Under the pieces are notes generated by a model. That model was not told where the DNA came from and did not search any database. It saw only the letters and a list, made by a program, of their open reading frames with translations. Positions 41,572-50,382 of a stretch of 64,000 nt of DNA are shown here, piece by piece (positions within the stretch are counted from its first letter, which is position 1; the number at the start of each line of letters is the position of its first letter). Source of the DNA: Crocinitomix sp044361315 (lineage in GTDB: Bacteria; Bacteroidota; Bacteroidia; Flavobacteriales_D; Crocinitomicaceae); assembly GCA_044361315.1 (NCBI GenBank), contig JBIKJA010000002.1:124001-188000 (forward strand), given 5' to 3'. The position numbers and the translations under genes are program-made.

Positions 41572-43191
41572 ATGAAAATACATTACTTGAAAATGGTCGT
41601 ACTTGCGACATTATTTATTACACCAAGATTGTTCGCACAAGAGGTGAAAATTGAAAATGGAACTCAATTTAAAGTTACTTCATTAGAATCTGTCGAATCA
41701 GTTTTGGAAGTTACCAAAGCAAAAACAACCTTCTTAACGCAAGCTGGTTTGACAGGCAAAAAATTTCGTTTACTCTCATTAAACGAAAATCTAAATTCTA
41801 AAAGCAGTATTGAGATTGACCTTCCAGAAATTGACAAAAAAAAGGTTAAATACGTAGCGAGCGGAAAATATGGTGAAAGTGTTTACATATTCAGCCGTTA
41901 TTACGATAGAAAAGAAAACAAAATAAGCTTATTTGCTTCAGAAATAAATACTTCAACCGGTAAATTTAACCGTGACTTTGAGGTGATAAGCGCTGTTGAT
42001 GACAAATTTTCTTCGTTTTCAAACCCATTTACTTTAACCCGAAGTATCGATTCTACCAAATTACTAGTAGTTATTCAATACCCAGTAAGAAATAACGAAA
42101 ATGTGCGTTACGGATTAAAGGTCTTAAATAATGACATGTCAGCAGTTTGGTCAAAAGACATTAACTTTAATGAACAAAATAGAGATTTTACGTTGAACGA
42201 TATCGAAGTGGATAGAAAAGGAAATATTCACATGATTGCTAACATGCGTATGTCTCGTGAAGAGAAAAAAGAAAAAGATGTGGATTCTCGTTATTATGTA
42301 AATGTCTATTCATACTTCCACAATTCAGATGAATTAGAACAATACGAAATTGGATTTCAAAACGACATTATCCGAACAATTGATTTAGATGTTAACGAAA
42401 AAGATGAGTTAATTGGAATGGGCTTCTACAGTGAGAAAAAATTTACTCTAAATGATAGTTACACTGGTTTTTTCTTCTTAAAAATTAACCCAAATTCGCG
42501 TAAGGTAGTTACCTCAACTCAATCTAAATTTAGTACTGAATTAATTGAAGAATTAGTAGGGGAGCGAAAAGCAAAAAAAGGTAAATTCCCAACCTATTTA
42601 ACTAGAAAATCAATTCCTTTATCAAATGGCGGATACGCGGTTGTTTTAGAACATTACAACTACACCTATTCAACACAAACTAGTCCAAATGGCGCACAAA
42701 CTACTTTTGAAACTTGGTTGTTCGGAAATGTGGTAGTGATGTATTTGGACGAAAATGGAGAGATGAAGACTGCTTCGGTAATCAAAAAACGTCAATATTG
42801 TACCGCTAAAAATGGAGCTCCATCTTATTTACAAATGTTAGGGGTAGGGACTTATCCTGGCGTCAATGAATTGCCTTACTATGGAATTTCTGTTTTAGAA
42901 AACGATGACAACATCTACCTTCTTTATAATGAAAATCCAAAAAATGAAGCCCGATTAAAAGAAGGGAAAAATCCTAAATCAGTAAGACAACGTACTTCTG
43001 TAACCATGTTAGTAACTTCTACGCCTGATGGTAAAGTAAATGGCAATGTTTTATTTAAATCGAAAGATAGAAGCGAGGGAATTATGATGCCTTTGATGCC
43101 AAGATCGTATGTTCAATATTCAGAAAATGCAGCAATTGTTTTCGGAAGAAAAGGAAAAACCATGCGTGCAACTCGAATTACATTTTCATAA
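41572..43191 (+). CDS. Exported protein of unknown function
   Basis: A 539-residue protein from ATG 41572, where a signal peptide starts (MKIHYLKMVVLATLFITP, ending RLFAQ). The frame is open about 150 bp further upstream but that part lacks coding character and crosses the promoter of the divergent gene. The mature protein has many short beta-strands with recurring elements such as YIFSRYYDRKENKISLF, VDRKGNIHMIANM and VVMYLDENGEMK, which suggests a beta-propeller. No T9SS tail or membrane anchor is visible. I do not recognise the family. A terminator follows. Confidence 0.75.
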   Translation: MKIHYLKMVVLATLFITPRLFAQEVKIENGTQFKVTSLESVESVLEVTKAKTTFLTQAGLTGKKFRLLSLNENLNSKSSIEIDLPEIDKKKVKYVASGKYGESVYIFSRYYDRKENKISLFASEINTSTGKFNRDFEVISAVDDKFSSFSNPFTLTRSIDSTKLLVVIQYPVRNNENVRYGLKVLNNDMSAVWSKDINFNEQNRDFTLNDIEVDRKGNIHMIANMRMSREEKKEKDVDSRYYVNVYSYFHNSDELEQYEIGFQNDIIRTIDLDVNEKDELIGMGFYSEKKFTLNDSYTGFFFLKINPNSRKVVTSTQSKFSTELIEELVGERKAKKGKFPTYLTRKSIPLSNGGYAVVLEHYNYTYSTQTSPNGAQTTFETWLFGNVVVMYLDENGEMKTASVIKKRQYCTAKNGAPSYLQMLGVGTYPGVNELPYYGISVLENDDNIYLLYNENPKNEARLKEGKNPKSVRQRTSVTMLVTSTPDGKVNGNVLFKSKDRSEGIMMPLMPRSYVQYSENAAIVFGRKGKTMRATRITFS

Positions 43192-43212
43192 TAAAAAATT
43201 GTTTTAGAAAAA

Positions 43213-43240
43213 GGCTGCTTGAGAAAGCAGTCTTTTTTTT
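43213..43240 (+). terminator. Intrinsic terminator
   Basis: The stem GGCTGCTT / AAGCAGTC with loop GAGA is followed by a run of T residues, 22 nt after the stop of the exported protein gene. Confidence 0.85.
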
Positions 43241-43334
43241 GTCTTATCATCTCAGTTTTCGCGTGTCAAGCAGTGTTTTTTGATGGTTGTTTCTTTTTGG
43301 GCGCAAAATCCAGTCTACGGCTCCAAATCCTCGC

Positions 43335-43356
43335 CCCTCCCAACAAGTTGGGGGGG
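43335..43356. repeat. Hairpin with CCCAAC-AA-GTTGGG centre
   Basis: CCCTCCCAAC (43335-43344) and GTTGGGGGGG (43347-43356) form a 10-bp stem with one G-T pair and a 2-nt loop. The centre is the same as in the perfect hairpin at 2282-2325, and both are followed by a GC-rich, non-coding tail. Confidence 0.65.
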
Positions 43357-43478
43357 CTGTGGGTTTTCCTCCTCCGCCTGCGCGCAATCCTTCCTCAGAA
43401 TCCTACCTTTACAAAAAATTTAGCTCGCTATCTATAAACTAACCTTTTCTAAATGTACTTGTCAAGCAACAAAATAAA

Positions 43479-43520
43479 ATCCGCGAAAATCTGCCCCATC
43501 AGCGTCATCTGCGTTCTATC
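43479..43520 (+). repeat. ATCTGCG-type dispersed repeat
   Basis: The stretch contains ATCCGCGAAAATCTGCC and CGTCATCTGCGTTCTATC. From memory, sequences of the type AATCCGCGAAAATCTGCG...ATCTGCGT occur between genes in many Bacteroidota and other bacteria. Here it is a single degenerate copy. This is recognition from recall, not a search. Confidence 0.5.
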
Positions 43521-43564
43521 AAACAAAGCTAAACCTGCTGTTATTGTTCAGATTAAGGCACAAA

Positions 43565-43596
43565 AAAAGCCCATTCAAAAAATGAATGAGCTTTTT
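43565..43596 (-). terminator. Intrinsic terminator of the cold-shock gene
   Basis: On the minus strand AAAAGCTCATTCA pairs with TGAATGGGCTTTT around a T-rich loop and is followed by a T-run. It begins 19 nt after the cold-shock gene stop. It has an A-run on the other side and might also work in the plus direction. Confidence 0.8.
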
Positions 43597-43614
43597 AAAA
43601 AATAAATTATATGC

Positions 43615-43806
43615 TTAGATAACTTTTACGTTTACTGCGTTTAATCCTTTTTTACCCTCTTGTAATTCAAATTCAACGCGATCATTTTCACGAATTTCAT
43701 CGATTAAACCAGAGATGTGCACAAAGTGCTCTTTGTTTGAACCTTCTTCTGTAATGAATCCAAATCCTTTTGCATCATTGAAGAATTTTACTGTTCCTTT
43801 ATTCAT
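43615..43806 (-). CDS. Cold-shock protein (CspA family)
   Basis: A 63-residue single cold-shock domain that binds single-stranded RNA and DNA. RNP1 is KGFGFITEE and RNP2 is HFVHIS; the start MNKGTVKFFNDA is typical. Homologues act as RNA chaperones and are often translation-controlled through a long leader. Here the predicted leader is only about 25 nt if the -7 element at 43835 is used. Confidence 0.96.
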   Translation of the reverse strand: MNKGTVKFFNDAKGFGFITEEGSNKEHFVHISGLIDEIRENDRVEFELQEGKKGLNAVNVKVI

Positions 43807-43834
43807 AATATCAATATTAATTAATTAATTAGGT

Positions 43835-43842
43835 CAAATATA
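43835..43842 (-). promoter_or_regulatory. -7 element TATATTTG for the cold-shock gene
   Basis: An exact TAnnTTTG match on the minus strand 28 nt before the ATG. Between it and the gene lies an (ATTA)n tract. The 225 bp further upstream, to the end of dnaE, hold no gene. Confidence 0.5.
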
Positions 43843-44067
43843 GTCGCAATTATTGATTTTTGTTTTTAATTTTCCATTATTATTCAAAAATAATAATTTG
43901 AAAGTCAAATAATTCCATAAAATTCATCATTTTACGTCCAATATTTGGGTTCGTTTTTCAGCTTAATAAGCTAGTAACTATCACTCTAATCAATTTAGTA
44001 TGGACAATTTCAAGTCGAGAAAAAAAATAACAAGAAAGAGAAAATTAATAACCTTTCAACTGCTAGT

Positions 44068-47000
44068 CTATTCCAAAATATAGTCAAATACCGACAAGGT
44101 TTTCACTTTATCAATAAATTCATTGTCAACATTCACTTTCATTGATTTAGAAGGCATCTTCAATTTTGTATTCGTTTTATGATCTTTTAACACAAATTTT
44201 AATTGACAAGTGCCAGCATGATCCATCACCATCGTATATAAATCATCAATAATTTGGTCGGTAACATCCGAAGCTTCCACTGATAATAACAAGGTTTTCG
44301 CTCTTTTCTCACGTAACTCCGTCAACAATTCCATCGAACTGATTTTGAATTCAAGGCCATCCCCAAACTTTTTGCCTTGCACTCGCCCAGACACATACAC
44401 AAAGGTTCCTATTGACATGTAATGCTTAAACCGAAGGTAATCCTCTCCAAACACAAACAATTTTGTCGTGTCTGCATAATCTTCCAGATCAAACGTTCCA
44501 AACGGATTTCCATGTTTCGTTGTCCTGTGTTGTGCATCTGTAATGATTCCAGCTATTTTCAATTCTTGGTTATTGTTCTCTTCTAATTTTAACAAATCGG
44601 CTACTCCACCCTTACAAAAACTTGAAATTTCCAATTTAAAATCATCCAACGGATGTCCTGAAATATAAATTCCAACCACTTCTTTTTCTTTGCTCAATTT
44701 GGTCAAAGTTGGCCATTCTGGTGCGCGTGGTGCTTGGGGTTCAGACATTGTTTCTACATCACTTCCTCCAAACAAAGAAACTTGCGACGATTCACTATTT
44801 TCTTGAATCTTACTTCCATATTTAATGACATTTTCTAAAAACAAACGTCCATTTGCATCTTCTGTAAAAAACTGCGCCCGGTGAATTTTGCCAAACGAAT
44901 CAAATCCACCTGCTAATACCAAACTTTCAAACACTCGTTTATTACAAGCCCTCGAATTCACGCGCGAAGCCACGTCAAAAACTGAGGTAAAAAAACCTCT
45001 TTCTGTTCGTTCTTGCACAATCGCATCTACCGGATTTCCTCCAACTCCTTTTATCGCTCCAAGTCCAAATCTAATTGCGCCTTCTTTGTTCACGGTAAAC
45101 TTATAAGACGACTCATTGATATCCGGTCCAAGCACCAAGATACCAGCCCGTTTGCACTCTTCCATAAAAAATGAAACCGTCTTGATGTCGTTCATATTGT
45201 TACTCAATACCGAAGCCATATATTCGGCTGGGTAATGAGCTTTTAAATAAGCAGTTTGATAAGCAATCCAAGCATAACAAGTCGAGTGCGATTTATTAAA
45301 CGCATAGGCCGCAAAAGCCTCCCAATCCACCCAAATTTTTTCTAGTTTTTTAGTGTCATGCCCACGTTGATTTCCTTGTTCCAAAAACTTTGGTTTCATC
45401 TTTGCCAACAAATCAAAGCTCTTTTTTCCCATTGCTTTTCGCAAGGTATCCGCTTCACCTTTTGTAAATCCGGCTAAACTTTGAGACAATAACATTACCT
45501 GCTCTTGATAAACGGTAATCCCATAGGTTTCTTCTAGGTATTCTTTGGTGGCGTCAAGGTCGTATACAATTTCCTCAATTCCGTGTTTTCGGCGGATGAA
45601 TGAAGGAATATACTCCAATGGTCCTGGCCGATACAAGGCATTCATCGCAATTAAATCCGCAAAAACAGTCGGTTTTAACTCACGTAAATATTTTTGCATT
45701 CCCGGCGATTCGTATTGGAATATCCCAACCGTCTCACCGCGTTGAAAAAGCTCGTAGGTTTTTACGTCATCTACCGGAAAATTATCTGGATCTAGGTCAA
45801 TTCCATGCCGATCTTTCACAATCTTCACCGCATCTTTAATCAAGGTCAAGGTTTTCAGCCCAAGAAAGTCCATTTTCAGCAAACCTGCAGCTTCTGCCAC
45901 GGAATTGTCAAATTGGGTACAATACATGTCCGAATCTTTTGCCAGCGCAACAGGAACGAAATTAGTAATATTGCTCGGCGTTATAATCACCCCACAGGCG
46001 TGAATTCCCGTGTTTCGCATCGAACCTTCCAATTTCATAGCCATCCGCACCACTTCACTCTGCAAATCAGTTCCTTTGGCAATTTGTCTTAGTTCTTTGG
46101 CTCGGTTAAAATCTTCTTGATTATTACCTAATTTATTGGACAAAGCCACCTCGTCCAACCCAAAAATTTGCTCTAATTTAATGTCCGGCACCAATTTCGC
46201 CAACCGATCCGCTTCGTGCAATGGTAAGTCCAAAACCCTTGATGTATCTCGAATTGCCGACTTTGCCGCCATAGTGCCATAGGTAATAATCTGTGCCACT
46301 TGACTCGATCCATATTTATTAATTACCCAATCAATTACACTTTGGCGACCTTCATCATCAAAATCAATATCGATATCGGGCATAGACACCCTTTCAGGAT
46401 TCAAGAACCGCTCAAAGAGGAGATCATAAGCAATTGGATCAACATTCGTAATTTTTGTGGAATAAGCGACCACCGAACCTGCCGCCGAACCTCTACCTGG
46501 TCCTACACTAACCCCCATTTCCCGCGCAGCATTACAAAAATCCTGAACAATCAAAAAATAACCCGGATATCCTGTATTTGCAATGGTTGCCAATTCAAAA
46601 TCCAAGCGTTCAATAATTTCAGGCGTCAATTCACCATAACGCTTTTTAGCCCCTTCATAGGCCAAGTGACGCAAATAATTGTTCTCTCCTCTTTTTCCAC
46701 CATCTTCCTTATCCTCAACTGCTTTAAATATATCGGGGATCTCAAAAGCAGGCAATAAAATGTCGCTCGCTAAATCGTAAGCTTCACATTTTCCCACAAT
46801 TTCGTTCGTGTTTTCAATCGCTTCGGGCAAGTCCATAAAAATCCGTTTCATTTCATCGGATGTCTTAAAATAATACTCACTATTTTCTAATCCAAATCGG
46901 TGCCCTCTGCCTTTACCTTTTGGGGTTGCACGTAATTCACCATCTTTCACACATAATAGAATATCATGCGAAGCTGCGTCCTTTTGATCTAAGTAATAAG

Positions 47001-48438
47001 TATCGTTGGTAGCCACAATTTTAACCCCATGTTTTTCATGAAATTTTAAGAGGGTTTTATTCACCAAATCTTCTTCCTCAATTCCATGGCGAATGAGTTC
47101 CAAATAAAAATCATCTCCAAATTGCGTTTTATACCAAACCACCGATTCTTCGGCTTGCCCTTCGCCCACGTTTAAGATCAAACTAGGAATCTCCCCATTA
47201 ATACTTCCCGATAAACAAATCAAATCTTCTTTAAATTCTTCAATTAATTTACGATCAACTCGTGGAACGTAATAAAACCCTTCGGTAAATGCCGCCGAGG
47301 ACAATTTTGAAAGATTAGTATATCCGTTTCTATTTTTGGCAAGTAAGACAATTCTCGCCCCATTATCCTTGCTCGATTTGTCAAAGTGATCACGACAAAC
47401 ATTAAACTCACAGCCCACAATTGGCAACAAGGTTTTTCCATCGTAAACTTCACCTTTGGCCTCCGCCTCCGCCATCTTCGCTTTCACCGATTTATTATGA
47501 TTAAGCACTTCACGCACAAAATGAAAAGCCCCCATCATGTTGCCCGTGTCTGTTAATGCAACTGCAGGACAATCATTTTCCAACGCACGTTTAACCAATT
47601 GCGGAATTTGAATCGTGGATTGAAGAATTGAAAATTGAGAATGGTTGTGCAAATGCGAAAAACGTAAATCTTTCATGCGTTGACCGTGCCCAGAAATATC
47701 GATGATGGTAGCCTCGGGCTGTTCGTTTTTATGCTTTTCTTTTAATTTTTCACTTTCTGCCTTTAAGTTAATGTGCGTCAACTTATATGGCGGAATTGTG
47801 GCGTGATTTTTTTGAACAAATGCACGCAAATAATCATCTGTTGCATCCAATTCTTTTCCTGAAAAATTCCCTGTACGAATCAATTCAAAGAAACAGCGTG
47901 TGGTCGCTTCCACATCGGCAGTTGCATTGTGCGCTTCGGAAAAAGGAACTTGAAATAAATACTCGTGAAGTTCGGTTAAGGTTGGCAATTTAAATTTTCC
48001 ACCTCTTCCGCCAGGCAATTGACAAAGTTCGGCTGTTTTTTCAGTACAGGTATCCAAAACAGGCATTTCATTCAACTTGGTTTCAATCCCAAATCGATGA
48101 AATTCGCAGCCCATAATGTTATTATCAAAACCGATATTTTGCCCTACCACAAATTTTGCTTTGGACAATGCTTCATTAAATGCCACCAACACCTCTAACA
48201 TCTTTGCGCCACGTTCAGCTGCCAATGCCGTTGAAATGCCGTGAATTCGTTCGGCATCAAAAGGAATATTAAACCCTTCTGGTTGAATCAAAAAATCTTG
48301 ATGTTCGATTAATACACCAAATTCGTCATGCAGTTGCCACGCAATTTGAACACATCTTGGCCAATTGTTGGTATCCGTGATTGGTGCGTTCCAATTCTTT
48401 GGTAATCCAGTGGTTTCAGTATCAAATATGATGTACAT
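44068..48438 (-). CDS. dnaE: DNA polymerase III alpha subunit with fused N-terminal proofreading exonuclease
   Basis: The 1456-residue replicative polymerase. Residues 1-190 are a DnaQ-type 3'-5' exonuclease with all acidic motifs: FDTETTG (ExoI), GQNIGFDNNIMG (ExoII) and HNATADVEAT (ExoIII). A linker follows, then the PHP domain starting RFSHLHNHSQFS at residue 259. The polymerase has GPGRGSAAGS and the catalytic PDIDIDFDDEGR near residue 687. The C-terminus holds the beta-clamp region and an OB fold (LKIAGIITDAQHRTTKHG). The fusion replaces a separate epsilon subunit and guarantees proofreading. The standalone DnaE is about 1160 residues. Confidence 0.95.
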   Translation of the reverse strand: MYIIFDTETTGLPKNWNAPITDTNNWPRCVQIAWQLHDEFGVLIEHQDFLIQPEGFNIPFDAERIHGISTALAAERGAKMLEVLVAFNEALSKAKFVVGQNIGFDNNIMGCEFHRFGIETKLNEMPVLDTCTEKTAELCQLPGGRGGKFKLPTLTELHEYLFQVPFSEAHNATADVEATTRCFFELIRTGNFSGKELDATDDYLRAFVQKNHATIPPYKLTHINLKAESEKLKEKHKNEQPEATIIDISGHGQRMKDLRFSHLHNHSQFSILQSTIQIPQLVKRALENDCPAVALTDTGNMMGAFHFVREVLNHNKSVKAKMAEAEAKGEVYDGKTLLPIVGCEFNVCRDHFDKSSKDNGARIVLLAKNRNGYTNLSKLSSAAFTEGFYYVPRVDRKLIEEFKEDLICLSGSINGEIPSLILNVGEGQAEESVVWYKTQFGDDFYLELIRHGIEEEDLVNKTLLKFHEKHGVKIVATNDTYYLDQKDAASHDILLCVKDGELRATPKGKGRGHRFGLENSEYYFKTSDEMKRIFMDLPEAIENTNEIVGKCEAYDLASDILLPAFEIPDIFKAVEDKEDGGKRGENNYLRHLAYEGAKKRYGELTPEIIERLDFELATIANTGYPGYFLIVQDFCNAAREMGVSVGPGRGSAAGSVVAYSTKITNVDPIAYDLLFERFLNPERVSMPDIDIDFDDEGRQSVIDWVINKYGSSQVAQIITYGTMAAKSAIRDTSRVLDLPLHEADRLAKLVPDIKLEQIFGLDEVALSNKLGNNQEDFNRAKELRQIAKGTDLQSEVVRMAMKLEGSMRNTGIHACGVIITPSNITNFVPVALAKDSDMYCTQFDNSVAEAAGLLKMDFLGLKTLTLIKDAVKIVKDRHGIDLDPDNFPVDDVKTYELFQRGETVGIFQYESPGMQKYLRELKPTVFADLIAMNALYRPGPLEYIPSFIRRKHGIEEIVYDLDATKEYLEETYGITVYQEQVMLLSQSLAGFTKGEADTLRKAMGKKSFDLLAKMKPKFLEQGNQRGHDTKKLEKIWVDWEAFAAYAFNKSHSTCYAWIAYQTAYLKAHYPAEYMASVLSNNMNDIKTVSFFMEECKRAGILVLGPDINESSYKFTVNKEGAIRFGLGAIKGVGGNPVDAIVQERTERGFFTSVFDVASRVNSRACNKRVFESLVLAGGFDSFGKIHRAQFFTEDANGRLFLENVIKYGSKIQENSESSQVSLFGGSDVETMSEPQAPRAPEWPTLTKLSKEKEVVGIYISGHPLDDFKLEISSFCKGGVADLLKLEENNNQELKIAGIITDAQHRTTKHGNPFGTFDLEDYADTTKLFVFGEDYLRFKHYMSIGTFVYVSGRVQGKKFGDGLEFKISSMELLTELREKRAKTLLLSVEASDVTDQIIDDLYTMVMDHAGTCQLKFVLKDHKTNTKLKMPSKSMKVNVDNEFIDKVKTLSVFDYILE

Positions 48439-48456
48439 TCGTGTGGTTTAAGCGTG

Positions 48457-48464
48457 CAAAATTA
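48457..48464 (-). promoter_or_regulatory. -7 element TAATTTTG upstream of dnaE
   Basis: An exact TAnnTTTG match on the minus strand, 18 nt before the dnaE start. The remaining gap to the ZIP gene (up to 48736) contains one small inverted repeat, GAAATAGC / GCTATTTC at 48655-48686, and nothing else that I recognise. Confidence 0.45.
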
Positions 48465-48736
48465 GTCGTACGAATTTACCATTTTTTGGCCAACGAATTT
48501 CAGCGAGTTTTCAACAGATTGAAGATAATATACACCATTTTAATTTAATCTCTTGAATGGATGCGCCAATTGATTTGGTTGAGAATCCCTTGTCATGGTC
48601 ATCGAACCAAAACCACCAATAAAACTGGACAACTATTTTTCGTCAAAACAGGTCGAAATAGCCATCTATTGCTTCGTTGCTATTTCTCAAGCTTTTCTAT
48701 GCGATCTGAATGAAATTTAGCTTCTAAGTGAGGATA

Positions 48737-49471
48737 TTAGATAAAAGCAATCCCTAAACCAAAACCAATTAAGATGGCAATTAATTTGAGAAGATTAATT
48801 TTGTGACCTTCTGAAGATTCAAAAATGATGGTGGTGGAAACATGGAAAAACATCCCTACTGCCGTGGCCAACAGCCAAGAAAGTGACACAGAAGAAACTT
48901 CTAAAACCCACTGTCCAAAAAGAATTCCAAAAGGTGCTGTTAAGGCAAAAATCATCAAATAAATCCACGAATTTCGTCGCGAAACACCTGTCGCAATCAA
49001 TATTGTTTTTAAGGCCACCGCTACTGGAATATTGTGAATAATCACTCCCCAAAACAAATCATGTTCATGATTTAGTCCATGATTCAGAGGAATTGCCTCG
49101 ACAAATCCATGAATACACAAACTTACAAAAATTGCAATTGGAAAGTGTTTTAAATTCGTTTTATCGTGGTGGTGGTTGTGATGTCCATTATGATCATTAT
49201 GCAAGTGCGTATGTCCATGCTCAGCACCTTGGGAGAAGTATTCTAAAATCAATTGTAAGAAAAACCCAATTAAAATAAATACTCCGGTGTATTGCACTTC
49301 GTGGTATAATTCAGGTAAAATATGCGTAAAAATAATCGTTAATAAAAATCCACCACTGAAAGAAAGTAACAATTTAAGAATAGAGGAATTTTTAACGACC
49401 TCGACAAGAATACCTCCTGCAACAACAGATAAAATCAATAAAACTATTTGCAAGGATAATGATATAGCCAT
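48737..49471 (-). CDS. ZIP-family metal transporter
   Basis: A 244-residue transporter with eight predicted helices. Helix IV-V carries the metal site HGFVEAIPLNHG and WGVIIHNIPVAVALK. A His-rich cytoplasmic loop (GHTHLHNDHNGHHNHHHD) between helices III and IV is typical of zinc-transporting ZIP proteins and collects metal. The transport of Zn2+ (or Fe2+/Mn2+) into the cytoplasm is the family role. Its start lies 3 bp after the methyltransferase stop, so the two form an operon. Confidence 0.92.
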   Translation of the reverse strand: MAISLSLQIVLLILSVVAGGILVEVVKNSSILKLLLSFSGGFLLTIIFTHILPELYHEVQYTGVFILIGFFLQLILEYFSQGAEHGHTHLHNDHNGHHNHHHDKTNLKHFPIAIFVSLCIHGFVEAIPLNHGLNHEHDLFWGVIIHNIPVAVALKTILIATGVSRRNSWIYLMIFALTAPFGILFGQWVLEVSSVSLSWLLATAVGMFFHVSTTIIFESSEGHKINLLKLIAILIGFGLGIAFI

Positions 49472-49474
49472 ATT

Positions 49475-50200
49475 TTATTTTTTTTGAGCAATTAAAATCA
49501 ATCGCTCAGCCTCTTCTGAATAAGGTTCTAAATGATAATCACCATAAACAGATTTGACAACAAAGTTAGTTTTTTCAAAAATATCTAAAAAATTTTCTAA
49601 GGTGAGAGCTTGCACTTTTTCGTGATACGTATACTCTTTCTCGCCATCCTTAAAATTAATTTGTTTTAAGATGTAACCGTTTTCAAACTTTTTAGAAATA
49701 TTAAACATAATTCCTCCCTCTTCTTTTACTGCACTGGGAACCAAATTCTTCACTTCTTTTTTAGAATTCATAAAATCGATTACCAACAAACCATTTGAAC
49801 CCAAATAACTGTGAATTGAATTAAAAACAGCGAGGTTATCGTCATCACCGTCAAAATAACCAAAACTGGTAAACAAATTTAAAACGAGTCCATATTCCGA
49901 ATTGGGCAATGGATTTCGCATGTCGTGTTCAAAAAAACGCAAGGTTTCGGTTTCATTTAGTTTAGCTTCTGCAATGCTTTTTGTTGACAAATCAACCCCA
50001 GTTGTGTCAAAACCTAAGGAGTTAACAAAAATGGAATGTCGTCCTTTTCCGCAAGCAAGATCTAATACTTTCACCCGTTGATCAATGGCGAGTTTATTAA
50101 ATAAGTTTTTAATAAATACCTCAGCCTCAGAATGATCACGATTCTTATACAAGACATGATAATAGTGTGTATCAAACCATGACTCGAACCATTCTTTCAT
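49475..50200 (-). CDS. Class I SAM-dependent methyltransferase
   Basis: A 241-residue methyltransferase starting at ATG 50200 (MKEWFESWFDTHYYHVLY). Motif I is VKVLDLACGKGRHSIF, followed by FDTTGVDLSTKSIAEA and LVLNLFTSFGYF. A reading from TTG 50221 would begin inside the promoter element, so the ATG is preferred. Proteins with this N-terminus (WFD..YY..LY..RD) are common in Bacteroidota but the substrate is unknown. It is co-transcribed with the ZIP transporter. Confidence 0.87.
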   Translation of the reverse strand: MKEWFESWFDTHYYHVLYKNRDHSEAEVFIKNLFNKLAIDQRVKVLDLACGKGRHSIFVNSLGFDTTGVDLSTKSIAEAKLNETETLRFFEHDMRNPLPNSEYGLVLNLFTSFGYFDGDDDNLAVFNSIHSYLGSNGLLVIDFMNSKKEVKNLVPSAVKEEGGIMFNISKKFENGYILKQINFKDGEKEYTYHEKVQALTLENFLDIFEKTNFVVKSVYGDYHLEPYSEEAERLILIAQKK

Positions 50201-50218
50201 TAACCAAGCGTTTTTGTG

Positions 50219-50226
50219 CAAAAATA
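50219..50226 (-). promoter_or_regulatory. -7 element TATTTTTG upstream of the methyltransferase
   Basis: An exact TAnnTTTG match on the minus strand, 18 nt before ATG 50200. It overlaps the upstream in-frame TTG and so decides the start codon. Confidence 0.5.
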
Positions 50227-50352
50227 CAACAGTTTTAGCGGATTCCTAATGAAAGTGCTGAGATTGAGAAAAATTATCTAAAATTAAGGTCTAAAGTTCC
50301 CATTTGTCGAAAAAAATTATGAATCGATCTGTATTTCGGCGTATTAATTTTA

Positions 50353-50360
50353 TATATTTG
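50353..50360 (+). promoter_or_regulatory. -7 element TATATTTG upstream of the SiaB-like gene
   Basis: An exact TAnnTTTG match, 22 nt before the TTG start at 50383. Confidence 0.5.
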
Positions 50361-50382
50361 TTCCAATGCAGCTATTAAACGC

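Larger units (their letters stand above)
43241..43564. other. Intergenic region with repeat debris
   Basis: No gene is supported here; an open frame at 43219-43437 begins inside the terminator and has a Leu/Phe-rich random look. The region contains a GC-rich block at about 43310-43400 with a hairpin (43335-43356) and a separate ATCTGCG-rich stretch at 43479-43520. Both look like dispersed repeat elements. Confidence 0.6.

Noticed and set aside
43219..43437. Open frame of 72 codons after the exported-protein gene
   Set aside because: It starts inside a terminator hairpin, runs through repeat debris and has no coding character.
43807..44067. Cold-shock leader considered as a long thermosensor-type 5' UTR
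   Set aside because: An exact promoter element lies only 28 nt before the gene, so the leader is probably short.
45545..46758. Several plus-strand open frames inside dnaE
   Set aside because: They are antisense to conserved polymerase motifs and show no family resemblance.
48655..48686. Inverted repeat GAAATAGC / GCTATTTC downstream of the ZIP gene as a terminator
   Set aside because: No T-run follows on either strand and the loop is long; it is noted only as a weak hairpin.
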